Shown here: piece by piece, positions 1 through 8,823 of the stretch
Layout: every line of letters begins with the position of its first letter
Position numbering within the stretch: the stretch's first letter is position 1
Program-made: the position numbers and the translations under genes
Notes under the pieces: model-generated
Database searches by the model: none
What the model was told of the DNA's origin: nothing
The model's input: only the letters and a program-made list of their open reading frames with translations
NCBI RefSeq assembly: GCF_052065415.1
Contig: NZ_JBQHUB010000005.1
Span: 62,001-126,000 of the forward strand
DNA length: 64,000 nt
DNA from: Pseudoflavonifractor_A sp022772585
Lineage (GTDB): Bacteria; Bacillota; Clostridia; Oscillospirales; Oscillospiraceae
Reading direction: 5' to 3'

Positions 1-95
1 CAGCCGTCCTCCTCCAGGACAAAGGCCACCTCTTTTTTCATGCGCTCCAGGTCCATGCCCTCGGGCAGGGCGGTAAAATGGATGCAAAGTTCCAT
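1..95 (-). CDS. N-terminus of an unknown protein (cut by window edge)
   Basis: The first 31 codons of a leftward gene are present, starting MELCIHFTALPEG and continuing past the window edge. The ATG is preceded by AGAAGGAGAA at good spacing. It follows murF in the same direction but is separated from it by an intrinsic terminator, so it is probably a separate unit. The fragment is too short to assign a family; no domain is recognisable. Confidence 0.6.
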   Translation of the reverse strand, partial: MELCIHFTALPEGMDLERMKKEVAFVLEEDG

Positions 96-152
96 GCTCG
101 TGTTCTCCTTCTGCCGTGCGCCGGCGTCCCGGATGGGGCGCGGCGCAGTCTC

Positions 153-190
153 AAAAGGCCGCGGACTCCTTCTGAGGGCGTCCGCGGCCT
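153..190 (-). terminator. Intrinsic terminator after murF
   Basis: On the minus strand an 11-bp stem AGGCCGCGGAC/GTCCGCGGCCT closes a 13-nt loop and is followed by TTT. It lies just beyond the murF stop codon and ends the ddl-murF transcript. Confidence 0.85.
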
Positions 191-203
191 GCTTTTCCTT
201 CTC

Positions 204-1595
204 TTACGCCTCTTTGGTAATGCTCTTGAGATATTCCACCAGGTCCTCAAAGGCCATCCCGCGGGAGGCTTTCACCAGAACGGTGGCGCCCGGCCGCACC
301 ACGGCGTCCAGCACCTGGTGGGCGCTCTCCTTGTCGGGGCAGTAGTAGGCCTCGGCCACGCCGCCGGCCCGGGCCGCGTCGTAGATGTGCTTTGCCAGCT
401 CGCCCACGGCCACCAGGCAGTCCACGCCCACCTTGCTCAGGTACTCGCCCACGCCGGCGTGAAGGGCGGGAGCCAGGGGACCCAGCTCGAACATGTCGCC
501 CAGCACTGCCACCTTGTACTCAGCCTTGGCATTGGACAGCACCCCTACCGCCGCCCGCATGGACTGGGGATTGGCGTTGTAGGTATCATTGAGGATGGTG
601 ATCCCCTCGGCCCGGTGGATGATGTCCATCCGCATCTTGGTGGGGGCAAAGTGGAGCACGCCGTCCACAATCTCCTTCTGGCTCAGGCCAAAGTGCTCGC
701 CCACCGCCATGGCCATCAGGGTGGGATAGATCATATGCTCGCCCAGGGCGGGGATCTCCACCCGGCAGTCCATACGGGGGGTAGTCACCCGGCAGGTCAT
801 GTGGCTGCTTCCGTCGCTGACCACATCGCCGGCCCGGTAGTCCAGACCCTCGCCGGAACCGCACCACACCGTCTCATAGGGCAGCGCGGGGGCCAGGGAG
901 CGCAGCAGCGGGTCGTCGCCGTTGAGGACCACGAAGCAGTCCTTTTTGGCGTGGTGGAAGATCTCGCTCTTGGCCTTGAGGATGTTCTCCCGGGAGCCGA
1001 AAAACTCGATGTGGGAATCGCCCACGTTGGTAATGAGGGCCACATCGGGCTCCACGATGTCAGAGAGGTAATCGATCTCCCCGGCGTGGTTCATGCCCAG
1101 CTCCAGCACGGCGATCTCATGCTCCCGCGTGAGCCGCAGCAGGGTCATGGGCACGCCGATATCGTTGTTCAGGTTGCCCTCGGTCTTGAGGACGTTGAAC
1201 TTCTCCCCCAGTACGGCGGCCACCATGTCCTTGGTGGTGGTCTTGCCCACCGAGCCGGTCAGCGCCACAAAGGGGATATTGAACTTCTGCTTATAGTGCT
1301 TGGCCAGGTCCCGCAGGGCCCGGCTGGTATTGGCCACCTTAATGTAGAATTTGCCGGGCAGGTAGCTCTCCCGCTCCCGCTGGGTAAAGCAGCCGGCGGC
1401 GCCCCCTTCCAGTGCGGAATTGATATAGGCGTGTCCGTCGAACCGCTCGCCGGACAGAGGCACGAAAAGCGAGCCGTCATGGATGGTGCGGCTGTCGGTC
1501 TCCACCCGGGTAATCTCCCGGTCCAGGTCGGTATAATCGCCCAGCATATGGCCGCCCACGACCTCCATGATCTCGCGTACGGTGATGGCTTCCAT
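204..1595 (-). CDS. murF: UDP-N-acetylmuramoyl-tripeptide--D-alanyl-D-alanine ligase
   Basis: Adds D-Ala-D-Ala to UDP-MurNAc-tripeptide with ATP in the cytoplasmic branch of peptidoglycan synthesis. The Mur-ligase layout is clear: an N-terminal substrate domain (residues about 1-85), the ATP-binding loop GSVGKTTT at about 114-121, a central domain with LNNDIGVPMTLL, and a C-terminal domain starting around NDTYNANPQSM. About 463 residues is normal for the family. I chose the second ATG because GGAGGA lies seven bases before it; an upstream in-frame ATG at 1610 would add five residues. It lies 30 bp after ddl, which makes its dipeptide substrate, so the two form one operon ended by the terminator at 153-190. 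Confidence 0.96.
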   Translation of the reverse strand: MEAITVREIMEVVGGHMLGDYTDLDREITRVETDSRTIHDGSLFVPLSGERFDGHAYINSALEGGAAGCFTQRERESYLPGKFYIKVANTSRALRDLAKHYKQKFNIPFVALTGSVGKTTTKDMVAAVLGEKFNVLKTEGNLNNDIGVPMTLLRLTREHEIAVLELGMNHAGEIDYLSDIVEPDVALITNVGDSHIEFFGSRENILKAKSEIFHHAKKDCFVVLNGDDPLLRSLAPALPYETVWCGSGEGLDYRAGDVVSDGSSHMTCRVTTPRMDCRVEIPALGEHMIYPTLMAMAVGEHFGLSQKEIVDGVLHFAPTKMRMDIIHRAEGITILNDTYNANPQSMRAAVGVLSNAKAEYKVAVLGDMFELGPLAPALHAGVGEYLSKVGVDCLVAVGELAKHIYDAARAGGVAEAYYCPDKESAHQVLDAVVRPGATVLVKASRGMAFEDLVEYLKSITKEA

Positions 1596-1625
1596 CGAAT
1601 CTTCCTCCATGGACCCTCGGTCCTC

Positions 1626-2681
1626 TTATTTTTTCTCTCTCCGGGCCTCCAGGGAGGCGTCGATGATCTTCTGGCACAGGGTGTCGTAGTCCACGCCGGC
1701 GGCCGCCGCCTCCTGGGGCAGCAGGCTGGTGTCCGTCATACCGGGCAGGGTGTTGACCTCCAGGAACCAGGGGCGATCCTCCTTGTCCAGCACAAAGTCG
1801 CTGCGGGAATAAGCCGTCAGGCCCAGCAGCTCGTGGATGCGGCGGGCCGCCGAGCGCATCTGGGCCTCGGCCTTGCCATCCACCTGGGCGGGGCAGACCT
1901 CCAGCGAGGCGCCGGCCACATACTTGTTTTTATAGTCGTAAAAACCGCTCTTGGGGATGACCTCGATGGGGGGCAGGCTCTCCCCCTCCAGCACGCCGCA
2001 GAAAAAGTCCCGGCCCTCGATGTACTGCTCCACCAGCACCCGGTCGGCGTAGCGGCAGCTCTCCCGCAGGGCGGCATGGAGCTCTTCTCCGGTATGACAG
2101 ATGAACACGCCCACTGAGGAGCCGCCGTTGGGGATCTTCACCACGCAGGGCAGAGGCTCGCTCTCCTCCACCTGGGCGATGTCCCGCTCGGTGAGGCGGA
2201 CCGTTCTCCAATGGGGCGTCAGGATGCCCTCGGCGGCAGCCAGGCTCTTGGTATAGTTCTTATCCATGGCGATGGCGCTGCCCAGGTAGCCCGAGCCGGT
2301 GTAGGGGATGCCCATCATGTCGAAGGCGGCCTGGATCCGGCCGTCCTCGCCGCACTCGCCGTGCAGGCCGTTGAACACCACGTCGGCCATCTGGCAGGCG
2401 GCCAGCACGCCCTCTCCGAAGAGGCTGTCGCTCTTGAGCCGGCGGGCGGCACGGACGGCGTCCAGATCAGGCGCCTCCTCCTTGATATTCTTGTCAGGCA
2501 GCGGCGGCGGCAGGCGGAAAAGCTCCGAAATGGGATGCTCATAGCCCTCCAGTCCCAGATACAGGTCCACCAATGCCACGTTGTGGCCCTTTCTCCGCAG
2601 CGCCTCGCATACCATCGCGCCGGAGGAGAAGGAGACGTTTCGCTCCATGCTCAGTCCTCCGGCCAAAACCAATACGTTCAT
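1626..2681 (-). CDS. ddl: D-alanine--D-alanine ligase
   Basis: ATP-grasp ligase that joins two D-alanines, feeding MurF downstream. The 351-residue protein has the N-terminal HGECGEDG loop (107-114), the ATP-grasp segment VEQYIEGRDF, the omega-loop tyrosines in FYDYKNKY, and the C-terminal metal/substrate motif EVNTLPGMT near residue 305. The intact tyrosine loop is that of ordinary D-Ala-D-Ala ligases rather than of VanA-type D-lactate ligases. The start is preceded by AGGTGTGTT. A good promoter lies at 2743-2771 and murF follows 30 bp downstream. Confidence 0.96.
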   Translation of the reverse strand: MNVLVLAGGLSMERNVSFSSGAMVCEALRRKGHNVALVDLYLGLEGYEHPISELFRLPPPLPDKNIKEEAPDLDAVRAARRLKSDSLFGEGVLAACQMADVVFNGLHGECGEDGRIQAAFDMMGIPYTGSGYLGSAIAMDKNYTKSLAAAEGILTPHWRTVRLTERDIAQVEESEPLPCVVKIPNGGSSVGVFICHTGEELHAALRESCRYADRVLVEQYIEGRDFFCGVLEGESLPPIEVIPKSGFYDYKNKYVAGASLEVCPAQVDGKAEAQMRSAARRIHELLGLTAYSRSDFVLDKEDRPWFLEVNTLPGMTDTSLLPQEAAAAGVDYDTLCQKIIDASLEARREKK

Positions 2682-2742
2682 AACACACCTCTATATCATA
2701 AGGTCTGGCTCATTCTGACTTCAGTATATGCATACATGGGTG

Positions 2743-2771
2743 ATTATAGCATATCGCGCCGGGATACTCAA
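2743..2771 (-). promoter_or_regulatory. Probable sigma-A promoter of ddl-murF
   Basis: Reading leftward: TTGAGT, a 17-bp spacer, then TATAAT preceded by TGC (extended -10). It sits about 60 bp before the ddl start and points into the operon. Confidence 0.7.
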
Positions 2772-2826
2772 TGCAAAACCCGCCGGTTTTCCTGTTAAAT
2801 TGGAAGATCGCTGCTGTTCCTCCCTG

Positions 2827-2861
2827 CAAAAACACGCCGCAGACCTCTGTCTGCGGCGTGT
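2827..2861 (-). terminator. Intrinsic terminator after nfnB
   Basis: On the minus strand a 13-bp perfect stem (ACACGCCGCAGAC with its complement) closes a 4-nt loop and is followed by TTTTT. It ends the nfnAB transcript. Confidence 0.9.
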
Positions 2862-2889
2862 CCGTCTGTTATATGAGTGAAAGGAGCGC

Positions 2890-4284
2890 TTACTTCCCGC
2901 ACTTCTCCTGCAGGTACTTGTCCATGGCCTCGGCGGCCTTCTTGCCGGCGCCCATGGCCAGGATGACGGTGGCCGCGCCGGTGACGGCATCGCCGCCGGC
3001 GTACACGCCCTCGCGGCTGGTGGCCATAGTCTCCTCATCGGCCACCAGGCAGCCCTTCTTGTTGGCGTCCAGGCCGGGGGTGGTGGAACGGATCAGGGGG
3101 TTGGGGCTGGTGCCCAGGGACATGATGACGGTGTCCACTTCCAGCTCGAAGTTGGAGCCGGGGATCTCCACGGGACGGCGGCGGCCGGAAGCGTCGGGCT
3201 CGCCCAGTTCCATCTTCACGCACTCCATGGCGCGGACCTTGCCGTGGCCGTCATCCAGGATTTTGACGGGGTTATTGAGGAACAGGAACTCGATGCCCTC
3301 TTCCTTGGCATGATGGATCTCCTCTTTACGGGCGGGCATGGCGGCCTCGTCGCGGCGGTAGACCACGTAGACCTTGGCGCCCAGACGCTTGGCGCAGCGG
3401 GCGGCGTCCATGGCCACGTTGCCGCCGCCCACAACGGCCACGGCCTGGCTCTTCTTGATGGGGGTGTCATAGCCCTCGCGGTAGGCCTTCATCAGGTTGA
3501 CGCGGGTCAGGTACTCGTTGGCGGAGTACACACCGGCCAGAGCCTCGCCGGGGATGCCCATGAACATGGGCAGGCCGGCGCCGGAGCCCACGAACACGGC
3601 CTGATAGCCGTCCTCGAACATCTCATCGATGGTATAGGTGCGGCCCACGACCACGTTGGTCTCCAGATCGGCGCCCAGAGCCACCAGCTTGTCCACCTCG
3701 TTCTGCACGATGGCCTTGGGCAGACGGAACTCGGGGATGCCGTAGACCAGCACGCCGCCGGCGGTGTGGAAGGCCTCGAAGATGGAGACCTGATAGCCCT
3801 TCTTGGCCAGGTCGCTGGCGCAGGTCAGGCCGGCGGGGCCGGAGCCCACCACGGCCACCTTGATGCCGTTGGACTCGGGCTTCTTGGGCATGGCGTTGAC
3901 ATTCTCGCGGTACCAGTCGGCCACAAAGCGCTCCAGACGGCCGATGGCCACAGGCTCGCCCTTGATGCCCCGGACACAGTGGCACTCGCACTGGGTCTCC
4001 TGGGGGCACACGCGGCCGCTGATGGAGGGCAGGGCGTTGGTGCTGGTGATCACGTCATAGGCGCCCTGGAAGTCGCCCTCGGCCACCTTGGCGATGAACT
4101 CGGGGATGCGGATGTTCACGGGGCAGCCGCTGACGCAGGGCTTGTTCTTGCAGTTGAGGCAGCGCTTGGCCTCGTCAATGGCCATCTCGGCGGTGTAGCC
4201 CATGGCCACCTCTTTAAAGTTATGGTTACGGACGTCGGGGGCCTGCTCCGGCATCGGGTTCTTGGTCATACTCATGTTAGGCAT
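2890..4284 (-). CDS. nfnB: NADH-dependent ferredoxin:NADP+ oxidoreductase, large subunit (NfnB)
   Basis: Large subunit of the electron-bifurcating transhydrogenase, which couples NADH and reduced ferredoxin oxidation to NADPH formation. The N-terminal 120 residues carry Fe-S cysteine clusters (CLNCKNKPCVSGCP and RVCPQETQCECHC). A first Rossmann loop GSGPAGL near 150 binds FAD and a second, VGGGNVAMDAAR, near 290 binds the pyridine nucleotide; the end AGGDAVTGAATV is the FAD-closing motif. The fold is that of glutamate synthase small subunit (GltD), and homologs are often so named, but the adjacent nfnA and the absence of a large glutamate synthase gene favour Nfn. A GGGAGG site overlaps the nfnA stop codon, so translation is probably coupled. 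Confidence 0.88.
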   Translation of the reverse strand: MPNMSMTKNPMPEQAPDVRNHNFKEVAMGYTAEMAIDEAKRCLNCKNKPCVSGCPVNIRIPEFIAKVAEGDFQGAYDVITSTNALPSISGRVCPQETQCECHCVRGIKGEPVAIGRLERFVADWYRENVNAMPKKPESNGIKVAVVGSGPAGLTCASDLAKKGYQVSIFEAFHTAGGVLVYGIPEFRLPKAIVQNEVDKLVALGADLETNVVVGRTYTIDEMFEDGYQAVFVGSGAGLPMFMGIPGEALAGVYSANEYLTRVNLMKAYREGYDTPIKKSQAVAVVGGGNVAMDAARCAKRLGAKVYVVYRRDEAAMPARKEEIHHAKEEGIEFLFLNNPVKILDDGHGKVRAMECVKMELGEPDASGRRRPVEIPGSNFELEVDTVIMSLGTSPNPLIRSTTPGLDANKKGCLVADEETMATSREGVYAGGDAVTGAATVILAMGAGKKAAEAMDKYLQEKCGK

Positions 4285-4299
4285 TTTCGTCTACCTCCC

Positions 4300-5160
4300 T
4301 TAGCGGATCATGTTCTTGGCGAGCTTCTCCATGCGGCAGTCGTGGCGCTCCTTCTCCTGGGCCTCGCGCTCACGGTACACGGAGTTACGGTTCATCAGCT
4401 CGTCAAAGTCCACCTTGTGGCCGTCGAAGTCGGGGCCGTCCACACAGGCAAAGCGCATCTTGCCGTCCACGGTGACGCGGCAGCAGCCGCACATGCCGGT
4501 GCCGTCGATCATGATGGGGTTCAGGCTGACCAGGGTGCGGATGCCGAAGGGCTCGGTGGTCTTGCACACGAACTTCATCATGGGCACGGGGCCGATGGCG
4601 ATGACAGCGTCGTACTGCTTGCCGGACTCGATGAGGGCCTTCAGCTTGTCGGTGACGAAGCCCTTCTCGCCGTAAGTACCATCGTCGGTGGTCAGGTAGA
4701 AGTTGTCGCAGGCTGCCTTGAACTCGTCCTCCAGGATGACGATATCCTTGGAACGGAAGCCGGCAATGACGTCCACCTCGATGCCCTCGGCATGGAGGTG
4801 CTTGGCCTGGGGATAGGCGATGGCGCAGCCCACGCCGCCGCCGACCACGCACACCCGCTTCACGTCGCCCAGCTCGGGACGGGTGGGCTGGCCCAGGGGG
4901 CCCACGAAGTCGCGGATGCTGTCGCCCTCGTTCAGGTCGCCCAGCAGCTCGGTGGTCAGGCCCACCTTCTGGAACATAATAGTGATAGTCCCCTTTTCCC
5001 GGTCAAAGTCACCGATGGTCAGGGGAATGCGCTCGCCCTCCTCATCCAGACGCAGGATGATGAACTGGCCGGCCTGCGCCTTTTTGGCGATCAGGGGGGC
5101 CTCCACCTCCAGCAGGGTCACGCTGGGATTGAGGACCTTCTTTCTCACGATTTTAGCCAT
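4300..5160 (-). CDS. nfnA: NADH-dependent ferredoxin:NADP+ oxidoreductase, small subunit (NfnA)
   Basis: FAD- and [2Fe-2S]-containing partner of NfnB, related to dihydroorotate dehydrogenase electron-transfer subunit PyrK. It shows an N-terminal FAD barrel (to about 95), the nucleotide-binding loop VCVVGGGVGCAIAYP near 105, TDDGTYGEKGFVTD, and a C-terminal cluster motif GMCGCCRVTV with FACVDGP. I start it at MAKIVRKKV because GGAGGAAAGGA precedes that ATG and family members begin there; the frame stays open further upstream to about 5385, but that stretch has no family similarity. The gene is first in a two-gene operon with its own strong promoter. Confidence 0.9.
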   Translation of the reverse strand: MAKIVRKKVLNPSVTLLEVEAPLIAKKAQAGQFIILRLDEEGERIPLTIGDFDREKGTITIMFQKVGLTTELLGDLNEGDSIRDFVGPLGQPTRPELGDVKRVCVVGGGVGCAIAYPQAKHLHAEGIEVDVIAGFRSKDIVILEDEFKAACDNFYLTTDDGTYGEKGFVTDKLKALIESGKQYDAVIAIGPVPMMKFVCKTTEPFGIRTLVSLNPIMIDGTGMCGCCRVTVDGKMRFACVDGPDFDGHKVDFDELMNRNSVYREREAQEKERHDCRMEKLAKNMIR

Positions 5161-5356
5161 ACCGAATCGTTCCTTTCCTCCGACGTTGGGACTCCATGCC
5201 TCTCCGATGCTGCCGGGCGGCATATGGTCCCTTCGTCTCTTTTCCGCGGCGGACGGCCCGCCGCCTGTCTCCACATACCAAAAGCAAGACCCGTTGGTTT
5301 GGAAAATGGCCAAAATATCCCCAATTTCTCCCGCCACGCACATCTTGCCACACAAA

Positions 5357-5385
5357 AAGATAACAGTTTCCTTCCGTATTGTCAA
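5357..5385 (-). promoter_or_regulatory. Probable promoter of nfnAB
   Basis: Leftward TTGACA, 17 bp, TATCTT. The start of transcription would be near 5350, leaving a leader of about 190 nt before nfnA in which I recognise no known riboswitch. The rest of the interval to 5539 holds no other gene that I can see. Confidence 0.7.
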
Positions 5386-5539
5386 GAAAGAGAGCGCAGT
5401 TTTTTGTAGTTTTTTTCACAATCTTTTTGGAGGCGTTTCCTTTCCTCTTCTTTTATCCCGCTATCTGGGTGAAAAATCTTGCTTCTCCTCCACATAGTTC
5501 CACTCTTTTTTGCCATACTGTAACTGAGGTGATAAAACC

Positions 5540-5716
5540 ATGGATCCGACCCGTGACCTTCCCCTGGGCTTCGGCATGGCCCTGATGCAGAACCGGGCCG
5601 CCTTCCGCGCCTTCCGCGCGCTGCCGCCGGAGCGGCAGCAGGAGCTCATCGCGCGCACCCGTGCCGTCTCCTTCAGGGAGGAGATGCGCTCTCTGGTGGG
5701 CGGCCCGCTGTCCTGA
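5540..5716 (+). CDS. Small conserved helical protein, 58 aa
   Basis: A short gene starting MDPTRDLPLGFGMALMQN with GAGGTGA seven bases before the ATG. The pattern (LPLGFGMAL, then a helical stretch rich in Arg/Glu, then REEMRSLV) matches a small protein that I believe is widespread in Clostridia and has no assigned function; this is recognition from memory, not a search. It has no signal peptide or membrane segment. It lies upstream of the zinc-ribbon gene in the same direction, 120 bp apart. Confidence 0.7.
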   Translation: MDPTRDLPLGFGMALMQNRAAFRAFRALPPERQQELIARTRAVSFREEMRSLVGGPLS

Positions 5717-5836
5717 GTGCTTTCCGGCCGTGTTTTATCCCAATTTCTTTTCAAGTTCTCATTGACAGTCCGTTCCCGGTGGATTATACTTAAAATACTG
5801 TCCGGACTGGGCATATCTTTTGAAAAGAGGTACAAC

Positions 5837-6112
5837 ATGTATACTGACAAGACTATCGTTTGCAAGGACTGCGGTCAGGAGTTCGTCTTCACCGCCGGTG
5901 AGCAGGAGTTCTACGCCGAGCGCGGCTTCCAGAATGAGCCTCAGCGCTGCAAGGCCTGCCGTGACGCCCGCAAGGCCGCCCGCGGCGGCTCCAGCGAGCG
6001 CCAGATGTTTGACGCCGTCTGCTCCGAGTGCGGCAAGCCCTGCAAGGTTCCATTCCAGCCCCGCGAGGACCGTCCTGTGTACTGCAGCGACTGCTTTGCC
6101 AACAGAAGATAA
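5837..6112 (+). CDS. Small zinc-ribbon protein (CxxC-x17-CxxC type)
   Basis: A 91-residue protein with four CxxC pairs: CKDC near residue 9, CKAC near 38, CSEC near 61 and CSDC near 83. The first half, containing the conserved QEF(V)F and EQEFY(A)E, is the probable zinc-ribbon family found in many Firmicutes; the second repeats the ribbon idea. Role unknown; usually proposed as nucleic-acid or protein binding. AAAGAGG precedes the ATG at 5837; the upstream in-frame codons have no ribosome site. A strong terminator follows directly. Confidence 0.82.
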   Translation: MYTDKTIVCKDCGQEFVFTAGEQEFYAERGFQNEPQRCKACRDARKAARGGSSERQMFDAVCSECGKPCKVPFQPREDRPVYCSDCFANRR

Positions 6113-6132
6113 TAGATCCGCTTTCTGATGAA

Positions 6133-6161
6133 GAGGCGCGCCTGACGGCGCGCCTCTTTTT
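6133..6161 (+). terminator. Intrinsic terminator after the zinc-ribbon gene
   Basis: Stem GAGGCGCGCC/GGCGCGCCTC (10 bp) with a 4-nt loop, followed by TTTTT. Confidence 0.92.
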
Positions 6162-6275
6162 CATGCCCCGGAGGAATTTACATCCCGTTCACAATTGGCC
6201 GCATCTTTTTCAGGGCAATTTCAGCTTTCCCTTTTATACTGTGCCATGAAATATCTGGCACAGGAGGCTGATGTC

Positions 6276-8093
6276 ATGCACCTCACAGCAAAAGGGACTT
6301 CCGATGTCCCGGCGGCGCCCAGGCCCCGCCGCTCTCTGCCCATCAAGCGTATCGTGATCCTTTTCCTTGTCCTGGCCGTCCTGGCCGCCGGGGCGTTTGG
6401 GATCTATTGGCTCTTCTTCCGCGGCGAGGAGGCCGTCGTCCTTACCGAGACCCTGACCTCCGGCAGTCTGGCCACCGCCATCGAGGGCACCGGCGTCACC
6501 CTGCCGGCTGACAGCCAGAGCGTCACGGTGGCCTCCACCGCGCAGATCACCAAGGTCTACGTCTCGGCGGGCGACACCGTGGAGGCCGGCGACCTGCTCT
6601 ACGAGCAGGATGACTCGGAGCTGGACGACCAGATCAGCGATTACAAGGACCAGATCTCCGACCTGCAGGATGACCTGGAGAGCGCCCAAAGCCAGCTCTC
6701 CGACCTGCAGAAGACCCTGTCCAACCTGACGGTCACCGCCCCCTTCTCGGGCACCGTCACCCAGGTGGACGTGGAGACCGGCGACGAGGTCCAAAGGGGG
6801 ACCCGGCTGGCCGTTCTGGTGGACGACAGTAAGATGAAGCTCACCGAGTACTACAGCTACGCCTATGAGGACGAGATCCGCGTAGGCTCCGCGGCCAAGG
6901 TGTCCGTGGCCAGCCTGATGCTCAACCTGGACGGTACCGTTACCGACGTGCAGAAGGTCTCCCGCTACACCACCGAGGGCACCAGGTGCTTCGCCGTCAC
7001 CATCACCGTGGACAATCCCGGCGCCCTCACCGAGGGGATGACCTGCGCGTCCTATGTCCTCTCCCCCACCGGCGAAGAGCTGTGCTCCGCCATTTCCGGC
7101 GCTCTGGAGTATAACGCCAGCAAGACCCTCACTGCCCAGGCTTCCGGAGAACTGACCCAGGTGGTCCCGGTGGCCTATGGCACCGTCACCAGCGGGCAGA
7201 CCCTCTTTGTACTGGACGGCAGCGATTACCGAGACCAGCTCACCAGCGCCCAAAACAAGATCACCCAGACCCAGGAGCGCATCGCCGACTACCAGGAGCA
7301 GATCGCAGAGACCGAGGAGAAGCGGGCCGATTACGCCGTGACCGCCGAGATCTCAGGCAAGGTCATCCAGGTAGGCATCACCGAGGGGGAAAAGCCCCGT
7401 CAGGCCGGTCAGACCGCCGTGGTCCTTTATAATATGGATACCATGCAGATCATGGTGAACATTGACGAGCTGGACATCGAGCACATACAGACCGGCATGG
7501 AGGTGGCCATTTCCCGCTCGGGCTCCAGCAGCCAGCGCGACCAGTCCTTCACCGGCACGGTCACGGCAGTGAGCTATGAGGCCACCAACACCAACGGTGT
7601 GGCCTACTTTCCCATCACCATCGAGATCCCCAGCGACGGTACCCTCTCCGCCGGCGTCAATGTATCCTATTCCATCCAGGTGGGTGACACCTCCGAGGGG
7701 CTGCTGGCTCCCATTTCCGCCCTGAAGCGGACGGAGGACGGCCAGACCTGCCTGTACATCCAGTCGGACGCCCGGCCGGAAAACGCCCTGGACGTGGAGG
7801 ATCTGCCCGACGGCTTCTACGCCGTTGCCGTGGAAGTGGGCGAGTCCAACAGCCGGTACGCCCGCATCCTCTCCGGCGCGGAGGAGGGCGATGTGGTCTT
7901 TACCCGCTACCAGCAGTCTGCCCCCTCCGGCGGCGACAGTACCAGCCAGGGGGATGAGTCACAGCAGGAGTTCCCCAACGGCCAGATTCCCGACTTCGGC
8001 GGCGGCATGCCCGGCGGCAGCATGGGCGGCGGTAATATGGGCGGCATGGGCCGCGGCAATATGGGCGGCATGAGCGGCGGCCCCATGGGTTAG
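6276..8093 (+). CDS. HlyD/MacA-like periplasmic-adaptor protein of an ABC exporter
   Basis: Membrane-anchored adaptor subunit of the export system formed with the next two genes. An N-terminal transmembrane helix (about residues 22-44) is followed by a biotinyl-lipoyl-like half (VYVSAGDTVEAGDLLYEQD), a coiled-coil hairpin (DQISDYKDQISDLQDDLESA), its closing lipoyl half (TVTAPFSGTVTQVDVETGDEV) and beta-barrel domains; a second such lipoyl/coil module follows at about 275-350. The C-terminus is a Gly/Met-rich tail of about 30 residues. AGGAGG lies eight bases before the ATG at 6276, so I reject the in-frame starts further upstream. At 605 residues it is long for MacA because of the doubled module. 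Confidence 0.88.
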   Translation: MHLTAKGTSDVPAAPRPRRSLPIKRIVILFLVLAVLAAGAFGIYWLFFRGEEAVVLTETLTSGSLATAIEGTGVTLPADSQSVTVASTAQITKVYVSAGDTVEAGDLLYEQDDSELDDQISDYKDQISDLQDDLESAQSQLSDLQKTLSNLTVTAPFSGTVTQVDVETGDEVQRGTRLAVLVDDSKMKLTEYYSYAYEDEIRVGSAAKVSVASLMLNLDGTVTDVQKVSRYTTEGTRCFAVTITVDNPGALTEGMTCASYVLSPTGEELCSAISGALEYNASKTLTAQASGELTQVVPVAYGTVTSGQTLFVLDGSDYRDQLTSAQNKITQTQERIADYQEQIAETEEKRADYAVTAEISGKVIQVGITEGEKPRQAGQTAVVLYNMDTMQIMVNIDELDIEHIQTGMEVAISRSGSSSQRDQSFTGTVTAVSYEATNTNGVAYFPITIEIPSDGTLSAGVNVSYSIQVGDTSEGLLAPISALKRTEDGQTCLYIQSDARPENALDVEDLPDGFYAVAVEVGESNSRYARILSGAEEGDVVFTRYQQSAPSGGDSTSQGDESQQEFPNGQIPDFGGGMPGGSMGGGNMGGMGRGNMGGMSGGPMG

Positions 8094-8103
8094 GAGGTGC
8101 GGC

Positions 8104-8820
8104 ATGAGTCTCATCCAGCTCGATCAGGTCTATAAGATCTACAGCGAGGGCCGGGAGAATCAGGTCAACGCCCTGGACGGCGTCTCTCTGGAGATCGACC
8201 AGGGGGAGTTCGTGGCCATCATCGGCACCTCCGGTTCCGGCAAATCTACCATGATGAACATATTGGGCTGCCTGGATGTGCCCACCTATGGGGACTATTT
8301 TCTGGACGGCGTGCCCATCCGCGAAAAGAGCCGCCGTGACCTGGAGATCATCCGCTCCCGTCAGATCAGCTTCATTTTCCAGGGCTACAACCTGATCCCC
8401 TCCCTTAACGTCTGGCAGAATGTGGCGCTGCCCATGCTCTACCAGAAGGTCCCGCTCTCTCAGCGGCGGGAGCGGGCCATGGAAGCACTGGAGCGGGTGG
8501 AGATCCTTTCCAAGGCCGAAAACCGTCCCTCCGAGCTCTCCGGCGGCCAACAGCAGCGGGTGGCCATTGCCCGGGCCATCGCCACCCGCTCCCCCATTCT
8601 CATGGCCGACGAGCCCACCGGCGCACTGGACTCCAAAACCGGCGCCCAGGTCCTCTCCCTCATGCGGGAGCTCAACGCCGGCGGCACCACCGTCATCCTC
8701 ATCACCCACGACAACGGCATCGCCGCCCAGGCCCGCCGCACCGTCCGGGTGATGGACGGGCGTATCATCCACGACAGCCGGTGGGATGGGAAACTTCTGG
8801 GCGGTCTGGAGGGCGCGTGA
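8104..8820 (+). CDS. ABC transporter ATP-binding protein (MacB/LolD type)
   Basis: ATPase of the exporter encoded with the adaptor upstream and the permease downstream. The 238-residue protein has Walker A GTSGSGKST, the Q-loop FIFQGYNLIPSLNV, the signature LSGGQQQR and Walker B ILMADEPTGALD, in the sub-family that pairs with FtsX-like permeases. GGAGGTG precedes the ATG at ideal spacing, ten bases after the adaptor stop. The permease starts four bases after its stop, so the three genes form one operon. Substrate unknown; homologous systems export peptides or macrolides. Confidence 0.95.
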   Translation: MSLIQLDQVYKIYSEGRENQVNALDGVSLEIDQGEFVAIIGTSGSGKSTMMNILGCLDVPTYGDYFLDGVPIREKSRRDLEIIRSRQISFIFQGYNLIPSLNVWQNVALPMLYQKVPLSQRRERAMEALERVEILSKAENRPSELSGGQQQRVAIARAIATRSPILMADEPTGALDSKTGAQVLSLMRELNAGGTTVILITHDNGIAAQARRTVRVMDGRIIHDSRWDGKLLGGLEGA

Positions 8821-8823
8821 TCC

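Noticed and set aside
78..2117. Very long open frame on the plus strand opposite murF and ddl (similar ones at 3,244-5,409, 21,724-25,137 and 47,887-51,573)
   Set aside because: These are antisense shadows of GC-rich genes. They have no ribosome sites, show His/Gly/Ala-heavy composition and match no family, while the opposite strand encodes clear conserved enzymes.
1626..2681. VanA-type D-Ala-D-Lac ligase (vancomycin resistance)
   Set aside because: The omega loop keeps the tyrosine/lysine pattern of ordinary D-Ala-D-Ala ligases, and no vanH, vanX or vanS gene is nearby.
2890..4284. Glutamate synthase small subunit (gltD) as the identity of this gene
   Set aside because: No large glutamate synthase subunit is present, and the adjacent PyrK-like [2Fe-2S] flavoprotein is the known NfnA partner; the fold alone cannot tell them apart, so some doubt remains.
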